Below are positions 56,127-64,000 of a stretch of 64,000 nt of DNA, piece after piece. How positions within the stretch are numbered: position 1 is the first letter of the stretch; each line of letters begins with the position of its first letter. This DNA comes from Aphrophora alni (lineage: Eukaryota; Arthropoda; Insecta; Hemiptera; Aphrophoridae). The stretch spans positions 64,708,786-64,772,785 of the forward strand of contig OY740768.1 of assembly GCA_963513935.1 (NCBI GenBank), read 5' to 3'. The notes under the pieces are model-generated. The model ran no database searches. It was not told the DNA's origin and saw nothing but the letters and a program-made list of their open reading frames with translations. A program made the position numbers and the translations under genes.

Positions 56127-59100
56127 GTAAATATGTTATCAACAAGGTTTTACATAAATTTTAAGTGTTCTCCTTGTTATAATATGGAATACATGTTTAT
56201 TGTTTATGGAATATTTTGTTTATTGGTATATGCAATGTTTATTTTAATGAAATACCTATTATTTACTATTATTTTATAAAAAATTTACTGTATATGCGAG
56301 TTTTTAGTGTTTTATATATTCCTTTTCTTTAACATTTTTTTTTTTTATAATGATCAAGTCTTTTAGTATTCTTTCAATAAGTTCATATTTTATTTTAGAG
56401 GATTAATTTAATAACTAGGTATTGTCCACACAGAAATTGTATGTAAAATTATATAAAAATATTTATAATATATATATATATATATATATTTATATTATTT
56501 ATTAGTAAGTGCTTCACATTAAAAATTTATGAGTTATTGCTTCCACTTTAGAAGTGGAATATATCCTATTAAATTTATTTTCACGGGTTTATTCCCATTG
56601 GAATATATTTCTAGAATGCACTGTATGATGTTTATATTCCATAAAATGTATTTATACTCTTCATTTGTTCATCTGTAAATTTTAATAAATACTGCTTCCA
56701 TCTTCCATCTATGTGAATCCTTAATAACTGCTTCCGGAGGTAGATTCTAACAATTGATATATTACGAATATATTTATATATATTACGTAGGTCGAATTAT
56801 GTGGTTGCTTCCAGTACAATTTAACTACTTCTGTCATACATGTATATACTGTACTATGATTTTGACAAATACCAATACATGAAAGTTATTAATTGAACCT
56901 GTGCAATGCAAGTACGCCCCTGTGACCAAAATAATCAAGCAAAATTTAGAAAATGTTAAGAGAAGACAAAATCGTTCTACTCCATCTGTTTTACTGTTTT
57001 GGTTAATGTTTGTTATTGAATTTAGTATGGTGTTTATGAACGCAGATTTCATTGATACAAGATCATGAAAATAAATAAATTAGTGTACTTTGTGAATACT
57101 TTCTTTAGCTGTTGTCAATAGTAAAGTGTGTCTGTGTTAAGGTGATATTTAAGGTTATCTAACTGCCAGGCTTACATTTTCAAATAACAGCTGGCATAAC
57201 CTTAATTACAATAATCTAATAAATTCTTTTACCCAGTCCTATAGGCCTGTTATTTTAATGTGGAATTCTAATATTGATAACTTAGGCTAAACCTACAAAT
57301 CTTCTGATAAGTTCATAACAGGACTATTTTTTCAACAAAATGTGTAAAATCCATATTGATCAAATTTGGTTAAGTATGTAGTCTTACTGTCCTTACGATT
57401 TACTAGCAAAATTTATGCAATTCATATTCTACACACCTTTTGTTGGAACAGTTAGATAATCCTTTATTACGCCCTACACTTTTAATGTTTCACAATACAT
57501 TAGGCCTATTTCACTTAAAAATAAGCAACATTCGAAATTTCATGACTCTAAAGAACGTAATTGCTTTATGCCTCTAGGTTTCATAGATTATGCATAGTGA
57601 AATGACTTTATAGGGTGAATGTGCATTACAATACATTTCACAGGTTAATATTATTAAGCTATATGATTTAAGAATCATGAAAACTAGGTTTTGGAAGGTG
57701 AATATATATATAGGCTATATCATTGGTAATTGTTTACTTTGCCAGACCTAGTAAAGGATAAATATTGACCTTCCTAGACCTGTAGTTCTTTAACTAGGTC
57801 TGGTTAGGTAGTTTCACAAATCTCTAAACAGACCAACTTACACGGATGAACTTAAATATCGAGGGATGAGACATACAATAGATTCACAAGTTGTCATAAG
57901 TAGTAACATCAATATCCTGATCTAACCTCAAAATCCCATGATATTGTCCTTTTAAATATCTTGCGTTCGACAGAAATAATGGACTTTGGTAAATCAAAAG
58001 TGAATTGAATAATAAAGGATGATCTAATTGTTGCAAAAGGAGGTAGGTAGAACACAAATTACATAAATTTTGCTATTAAATCACAACAACAGGAACACTA
58101 CATATTTACCAAAACTTGTAACATGTTCTCAGCAAATTATATGTATTGCAAAGTTGTTGGTCTAAATAGTTTTGTAAAATCTAAATACAATTAGTGGTGG
58201 TCATTAATTCATTACCAAAAAAGTGAAAAACTAAAAATGATCTTGCACAAAAAACAATAATAAATGCTATGAAAAGACACAATAAAAACTCAACTTGATT
58301 AACGTTGCCAAGTTAAATGTAACATCATTGTGAAATAATAAATTTATTGGTCTCAAATAAATAAGCCATATTGGCGTTTTGCTAAAGTATTTTATTCTAT
58401 ACATAAAACATATGCGATCACAGTATATTTTTAGTTTTAGTTGTTAAATATATATATAGCACTTCTTATTTCCAGATAGAAATAATCTGGCGATGTTGTA
58501 TTACAGTTGTTAGTCTATCTGGCGATTGCCTGAAAATTATGGCTAAAGTTTTCAAGGTTAATTATTCTTATAAACATTTTTGGTTTGGTAATTTCTTAAG
58601 TTGTAGGCTACTTGTATATTGTTTATAATTGATTTCCGCCAACAGTAAAGTATATAGATCCCTTATATATAAAGGGATAAGTGAAGTATTGTGTCTTTTA
58701 CACAATAAGGCGGGGTCAAGCTTAACTGTCCTATTACCAATAAAATTAGGATCGATAGCTACAAAACTAGCATTTGACTTTAAAATATACTGTGGTATGT
58801 TAGGTCAGATTAGCTTTGGATATAGGCTATATTAATACTGTATATGTTTTCTATAAAAAAAGGAATTTTATGCAACTGTTTATACATAATAGTCAACAAA
58901 GGTTGTTGTGTTCTAATTGAACGGTTTACTTTTATCTGTAATCATTAGATAGAAATAAGTATAATAAAAAGCTAACCTGAACCAACTTGTCAAAGTATGT
59001 TTTTTTCAAATTAAACTATAGAAGATACAAGTAATTTTATTCTATTTAGTTACTTTCAGCGTGACCATGGAAAGACACTTTTTGATATTTCTGTATATGT

Positions 59101-59639
59101 AGGCCTATGGTAAAATGTATTTTAATATAATATTTATACAGTTTCTAAACTGTGATGTTTTACAGTCTAAACATTTAATGCATTTTGACTGGTATAAAAT
59201 TATATTATGACAACTATGGCTAATTAAACTTATTTTCATGGATTTATTAAATAGAACTAGGCCCTAAATACATATCAAAATTTGTATAAAGTCATACAAT
59301 GTTTCAAAATTCAATAAATGTTATTAACTTAAATAGCCATTTCTTATTTAAAAAACTACAGTATTTGATATAAGTTTGTATTAATTGCCAAGATTTAAAC
59401 AAATTTTAATCACCTATATCTAATAATAATATGGAATTATTTTGTGTGTGCAACCAACCCTTGATGAATGATGAATTGTCACTCTACATTAAGTTGTCTA
59501 GGCGGAATAAACTGCGACTATACCGACATACTAAATGTTGACATACATACACATACATGGAGTATTAAATACTACATATATAGGCTAGAGCTTTATGAAC
59601 TGGATCTCATTGTGTCCAGTTCTGGGACTTCTATACAAG
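56127..59639. other. No recognisable gene; presumably TatD intron 5
   Basis: No exon with the expected TatD C-terminus (RNEP-like motif) was found. It contains a (TA)n tract at 56467-56490 and otherwise short ORFs only. Confidence 0.5.
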
Positions 59640-59699
59640 TTTCATATTAAGATCATGAATGTGTCCAGAGTATGCTAGACATCTTCTAGGCTATATACA

Positions 59700-60143
59700 A
59701 GAATAAAATAAAGCGAAAAAGCTAGTTTCAAAAATTATTTAATAATATAAATGAGCTACAATTGTTTCGCTTTGCGGCATCATCAGACAACTGATAATAT
59801 ACAAGTATTGACAACTATTTATACACACACAAGTAACAGGAAACTATATACAATACTAATAGAGAAATCGGGAAGGGTAGGGAGAATGACCTAGCAGGTA
59901 GATAAAGGTTGATGAACTATGTTAGGATGTGTTTTAGAAGGGGTGAAGAATTTAATACAATTTGGTCATTTAAGTTGAAAATAGGCCTACGTGAAATAGA
60001 TCTATTTATTTCTAAACATTCTAAATTATTTAATCTATTGCTTTTATTTTTTGTATGTAAGAGTTTAACATTCAATTTCGGATCAAAACTATGACCTGAG
60101 TCCAAAAGGTGGTTAGCAAAGTTAGAGTTTCTATAGGCATTTT
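59700..60143 (-). mobile_element. Penelope-like element, 3' end fragment
   Basis: A minus-strand frame gives ENAYRNSNFANHLLDSGHSF, LLHTKNKSNRLNNLECLEIN and LNDQIVLNSSPLLKHILT, the end of a PLE protein after GIY-YIG. It is followed by a 3' UTR and a terminal segment matching the arms at 2470-2815. The copy is 5'-truncated near 60143. It is a relative of, but distinct from, the PLE at 51209-54746. Confidence 0.8.
59755..59788 (-). ncRNA. Hammerhead-ribozyme-like motif B, consensus core
   Basis: On the minus strand: TG wobble/pair bases (59787-59788), core CTGATGA (59786-59780), stem II GCC-GCAA-AGC (one C/A mismatch), GAAA (59768-59765), palindromic stem III ACAATTGT (59765-59758), cleavage-site A at 59757, then GC. 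All invariant core bases of the hammerhead are present. Its place at the 3' end of a PLE fits the known occurrence of these ribozymes. Confidence 0.7.
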
Positions 60144-60768
60144 CTATACAAGTGTAGCATATGCCCAGCATGTGTGTAGAATGTGTGTGTAGCTCATCAT
60201 ATTAAGATAGTCAAATGTGCCCAGCATGTGTGTATAATGTGTAAAAATCATATTGACTTGAATGTGCCCAAAATATGCTAGGCATGTCCTCTAGAAGTGT
60301 AGCATGTGCATAGTTCATATTGTGATCATAAAACGTGCCCAGGTTATGATGAGGAAAAAAATAATACGATTATTTTTGAGAAAAGGCGGAATGTGCCAAG
60401 TACGTTCTGAGAATATTCATGCATGTCCCAGGCACCTTGTGAGCGCTGTCGTTCACTTTTCCTGAGTATATACCAGGAATATGCCAGGCATATTCTGGAA
60501 TATTCCAGGATGTGCTTTTCACATTCTGCATTTTCTTAAAGAATGTACTGAGCATGTGCTGTCTGCATGAAAGTATGTTTGTGCTGTCTGGTATGGTGAT
60601 TTTTTTAATATCAATGTTTTTAAAACCAAAATCTTTTTAGCAACTAAATAACAGTCAATGAGTTATTGAATGAGTTGTGCTCACGACCATAAGATTCAGT
60701 TCGGTTGATTAATTAAAAAAATTACAACGTTTTACTGGATATGATATGTAGAACACAGTATTAATTCT

Positions 60769-61262
60769 TTGTATCCTTGTATTTTTGGTGATCTGTCCAA
60801 GGCATTTGATTGTGTGGATCATTCTCTATTGCTTCAGAAAATAAAGAAATGTGGTATTAATGAAAATCTTGTATCTTTGATAAAATCTAATTTACGGAAT
60901 AGAAGACAAAGGACTATTTTATACAGTGCTAGTGAAAGATATCTATCTAAATTGGATTATGTCAAATTTGGGGTACCACAGGGATCCATACTGGGACCAT
61001 TGTTCTTAGTTTATATAAATAATCTTTCACCGGCAACAAATTTAGAATTAATATTATTTGCAGATGACACCACAGCAGTTATCAAGCAAAATTTTTTGAA
61101 ACTTTGAACAATGTAGTAGTTGAATCACTAGAAGAGTTAGATTCTTGGTTTACAGAAAATGGGCTTCTTCTGAATCCAGACTAAACCGAAATAATACATT
61201 TTAAAACAAACAGTAATGGAAAAAAAATTCAAAATTCTGTAAATTGTCGTAAGTTTTTGGTT
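60769..61262 (+). pseudogene. Non-LTR RT fragment, same family as 31000-32640
   Basis: The frame reads GDLSKAFDCVDHSLLLQKIK, KCGINENLVSLIKSNLRNR, KFGVPQGSILGPLFLVYINN and ILFADDTTAVI (catalytic FADD present). After a shift near 61092 it reads ETLNNVVVESLEELDSWFTE, NGLLLNPD, a stop, then EIIHFKTNSNGK. It ends abruptly at the TA tract at 61262, where the family normally continues FLGVYVDE. The 5' half and the C-terminus are missing. Confidence 0.85.
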
Positions 61263-61288
61263 ATATATATATATATATATAATTAGAT
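61263..61288. repeat. Short (TA)n tract
   Basis: About ten TA units at the junction between the RT fragment and the hairpin element; a likely insertion or recombination site. Confidence 0.8.
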
Positions 61289-61339
61289 ATATTAATAAGA
61301 CTTACCTTCACAATAGTCTATATTTTTCTGTAGTTATAT

Positions 61340-61377
61340 CACTAAGGCCATTTCGGCTATTCAGCCATTTTCAAGTG
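61340..61377 (-). ncRNA. Hammerhead-like motif D, variant core
   Basis: On the minus strand: CAC (61377-61375), core TTGAAAA (61374-61368), stem II GGCT-GAAT-AGCC (61366-61355), GAAA (61354-61351), stem III ATGGCCTT (one mismatch), cleavage-site A at 61343, then GTG (61342-61340), which pairs fully with CAC. As in motif C, position 3 is T and position 8 is A. Confidence 0.5.
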
Positions 61378-61654
61378 TTATGCTGGGTTTTCCCGTTGTC
61401 TTAGTTTAAAATCACAAATTACGAACACAAGACACAACAAACACACAAGTTCTTTAAACATTTAAAACATGATGCAGTAGGCCCACTGTCACAACGAGTA
61501 CTCCAGTACTGAGTACGCGTTGTGACAGTGGGCCTACTGCATCATGTTTTAAATGTTTAAAGAACTTGTGTGTTTGTTATGTGTCGTGTGGTCGTAATTT
61601 GTGATTTTAAACTAAGACAACGGGAAAACCCAGCATAACACTTGAAAATGGCTG
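61362..61654. repeat. Long hairpin: about 135-bp inverted arms, about 24-bp loop (PLE-like terminus)
   Basis: 61362-61496 is nearly the exact complement of 61521-61654, the two meeting around AGTACTCCAGTACTGAGTAC. Both arms hold GGGAAAACCCAGC, also found at 54587-54599 upstream of motif C in the PLE arm. I infer a PLE terminal-repeat pair without body. The right arm stops short in the hammerhead-like motif. Confidence 0.75.
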
Positions 61655-63099
61655 ATAAAATATAGATATTAACAACCCAAAACAGTCTGCCAGATTGCAA
61701 GTAACAAATAATTGCAGTTCAGGAATAATTAGCAAAAAAACAAAATTGAAGCTTGTTTTATTATTAAAGACTATTTATTATCAAAGACTTAATTTCAAAA
61801 AATATGATTTTACTCTTACAAGTTTATGGCACAAGTGAAGCAAACTTAGGCTTTATTTAAATATATCTCATTTGTTGCGTGAAGAAACCTGAAGGAAGAG
61901 TAGGTAGCTGAGCAAGTGGTGAATTAGGCTAGTGGCAGAGAAGTAAACAAAGAGGGTGCCAAAGACAGAACGGCAAAAAAACACATTCCTTGTACAGTAG
62001 TTGTGATTCTATTTTGTTTTTGTGGAACTTTAATCCAGTGGCGTAAAAAAATATATATAAAGGAATTAAAAAAATTAAATGTAGTAAACACACTACTGTA
62101 CCATCAAAATAAATTTTACAATGAACAACATTTTGTTAAGATATCTTAATAAAACTGTTCCATAAATAATATAACCATGGATCATAAGTCTGAAACCGTA
62201 ATCATTACGATTGAGCAATCTGTTTACTAGCAGTTAACAATAGTGCTACCCCGCCCAAACTTATCAAGACTTATTTGAGGAATACAATGTCGAACTCCAG
62301 ACTGAGTTCGAGCTTGTGCTATCGATCTTAACACATTAGCAGACAAATATTTTCACATGAAGAAAAGAAAAGGTTTTAAATAATTAATTATAATTATAAT
62401 AAGTTACAAGGTTTTTAAAAATAATAAACCTAGATGTTTAATGTTGCAGTTTTTCATTCCCTTTTATAGATGATAATTTTTTTTAAACTTAAAGCTTGCA
62501 TGTTCTTTTGAATATGATACTTCACAGCATTGGCATATTTAACTACAATGCTACCAACAGATAGTTTGGTTATATAAAGAATGTCCTATACTTAAATTAA
62601 TTTACTTTCATTTCAATTTAGAGTAAAAATAATGTCTAATTACTACCAAATAGTAGTTGCTTATAAGACCATGGGGTGGGATTGCTTACGGTTGAAGAGG
62701 GGTCATCAAAAGCTGACAAGTTGCGACTTCGTTTTTTGGGGGTGCCATTCTTGTAGCTGCGGGGGTGGCAATCAATAAAGTTATGTCACTGCTTCAATCT
62801 TTATTCTTTCAGCAAGTAAAACATTAGTAAACCACCATTTCAATTACTATATTTAAATTGTCTAAACATAACATGTAATGAATAATTATATAAAGCAAAC
62901 AAAAGACTATTTGTTGCCTTCACTACCGGGTAAAATATAAAATTCTTTTCCCTGATAACTAACATTTAAGTATAATTTAACTTATCTAGTAATAGGTAAG
63001 TGCTTGGGTGTTTGATTATAGAAATACAAGCAGTGATGAAAAAACAAGCTACTTTTTGTGGATTGCATTGGGACTTAGAATAAAGACTAAATTTTTATA
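61655..63099. other. No recognisable gene
   Basis: AT-rich; a G-rich patch at 62670-62770 (GGGGTGGGATTG, GGGGGTGGCAATC) looks like part of a dispersed repeat. No coding block recognised. Confidence 0.5.
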
Positions 63100-63830
63100 T
63101 TATCTCATAATTCCTAACACTATCTTCACTATCACTACCTACTACTGCATCTTCTGTCCTCAGCTAAATTGACAATTATTCTTTCAATAACAGATTCCAA
63201 CTTTTAAATATTCATCCTCATTCTTTTCAGCATGATTACACCTTTTTAGCCAATCATCTGGGTTATCATATACCTACATTTTATCCTTAGCCCAATTAAT
63301 GCAGTTCTCCACTTTAAATGTATTGTCTTTAGAAACATGATTTTCATCTAATGGGGTTCAAATCGGGATGGTGAATGGTCTGCTTACACTAACTACATTC
63401 TTCCAGTAACGAGTCAATTTCATATGTTTTGTTCTGTTTTTACTTAAGTTAATAAGTGAATACGATTCTGGTTTGAACGTTTTATCATGGTAAGATACTG
63501 TATATTGTTTTTGAAGCTATGTGATTATATCAGATTTTTTGAAGTTAGAATTTCGAGATGGGTTTAACTGTGTGTTTTGATATGACACATTGTCAATGAC
63601 AAAAACTGAGTTGGATGGAAGACTAGGAATTAACTTACCCTTTAACCAATTTTTATAATTCAAGGAGTTGTGATGGTCACGACATTTTTCTCTATACTTA
63701 AACATTAATAATGCTTCTTTGATTAATTCTTGTTCCTTGCCAGCATGCACATTGATGGTATATTGTCCCTGAGAATGGGAGTATGAGGGTCTACATTTGA
63801 GTCGTTTGTTCACGAGTGCGATTTAATGTA
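63100..63830 (-). pseudogene. DDE_3-type (IS630/Tc1-related) transposase C-terminal remnant
   Basis: Read leftwards from 63813: NKRLKCRPSYSHSQGQYTIN, VHAGKEQELIKEALLMFKYR, DHHNSLNYKNWLKGKLIPSL, PSNSVFVIDNVSYQNTQLNP (the VIDN Asp is catalytic), then after stops and shifts ENHVSKDNTFKVENCINWAK and NPDDWLKRCNHAEKNEDEYL near 63220-63350. The middle with the last catalytic acidic residue is degraded. The word order matches a widespread insect transposase family (VHAG..., NA/EALL-F, MN-NY-WL, VIDNA-YHN-Q, then a C-terminal W...C-HV-K-E-EY). Confidence 0.75.
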
Positions 63831-64000
63831 TGATGAATGTAAATAAGTTTCATCTTTTTATACGATTGTTCTTTTCTCATCCCTAAATCTTTCGGTGGTC
63901 TGCTTTTCCAATTAAAATTTTTCTATTATTACAAAACTTCTACCGTTTTAAACCAAACTTTTTATAATATTCTAGAGACCACAAACCTTTCCTAAAACAA
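63831..64000. other. No recognisable gene at the window end
   Basis: It may include the N-terminal side of the transposase remnant, but no motif is visible. Confidence 0.4.

Larger units (their letters stand above)
59640..60560. repeat. Degenerate tandem repeat (GTGCCCAGCATGTG-type), interrupted by a PLE fragment
   Basis: Imperfect copies of AATGTG(C/T)CCAG-x-(A/G)TATG(C/T)TAG(A/G)CAT, often preceded by CATATT-AGAT, occur at about 59660, 60160, 60215, 60265, 60335, 60395 and later. Period is irregular, roughly 50-75 bp. The PLE fragment (59700-60143) divides the first unit from the rest. Confidence 0.55.

Noticed and set aside
1..64000. CRISPR arrays, bacterial operons, rRNA or tRNA genes
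   Set aside because: No regularly spaced identical repeats with unique spacers, no cloverleaf or rRNA-like conserved blocks, and eukaryotic gene structure throughout.
56127..64000. Final TatD exon with an RNEP-like motif
   Set aside because: I scanned for a matching coding block preceded by an acceptor and found none; it probably lies beyond the window.

Overview
This window looks like AT-rich arthropod (most likely insect) nuclear DNA. It has split genes with GT/AG introns, long gene-poor stretches, homopolymers and microsatellites, and a dense mixture of decayed transposable elements (TEs). No bacterial-style operons or intact long ORFs are present. The insect assignment rests on the TE mixture (piggyBac-like, PIF/Harbinger with a MADF-BESS partner, DUF4817-type and mariner-like transposases, Jockey-like non-LTR elements, Penelope-like elements) and is an inference.

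Only one host gene is convincing: a plus-strand TatD-family metal-dependent nuclease gene. Five coding exons at 34188-34395, 36492-36590, 43667-43827, 50657-50840 and 55964-56126 join in frame with consensus splice sites and carry the family's metal-site motifs. The last coding exon(s) and the true first exon were not found. At least 22 kb of DNA encodes about 270 residues, and the introns are full of TEs.

Layout. 1-2469: nothing recognisable. 2470-2815: Penelope-like (PLE) terminal fragment with 90-bp inverted arms. 3044-4960: Gypsy pol remnant (-). 6170-7110: Helitron helicase remnant (-). 8170-8350: 32-bp tandem repeat. 9995-12316: piggyBac-like element. 16113-16850: second piggyBac-like remnant. 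17283-19977: PIF/Harbinger element with terminal inverted repeats and TTA duplication, rearranged inside. 20480-20865: non-LTR RT fragment. 22560-26079: decayed copy of an unnamed insect protein family, split by a TTAA-flanked MITE. 27740-33560: LTR-like repeats, Gypsy integrase, Jockey/CR1-like RT and Copia gag fragments. 34188-56126: TatD gene, with DUF4817-type, mariner-like and pogo-like elements in its introns and, in the last one, a PLE split by a deleted Jockey-like element. 59640-61654: PLE fragment, non-LTR fragment and a long hairpin. 63100-63830: DDE transposase remnant (-).

The most interesting signal is a set of hammerhead-ribozyme-like motifs in the PLE termini. Four sequence types share a stem II hairpin, GAAA, an 8-nt palindromic or nearly palindromic stem III and a short stem I. 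One has the full consensus core. Two others change core positions 3 and 8 together (C3 to U, G8 to A), which would preserve the 3-8 base pair.
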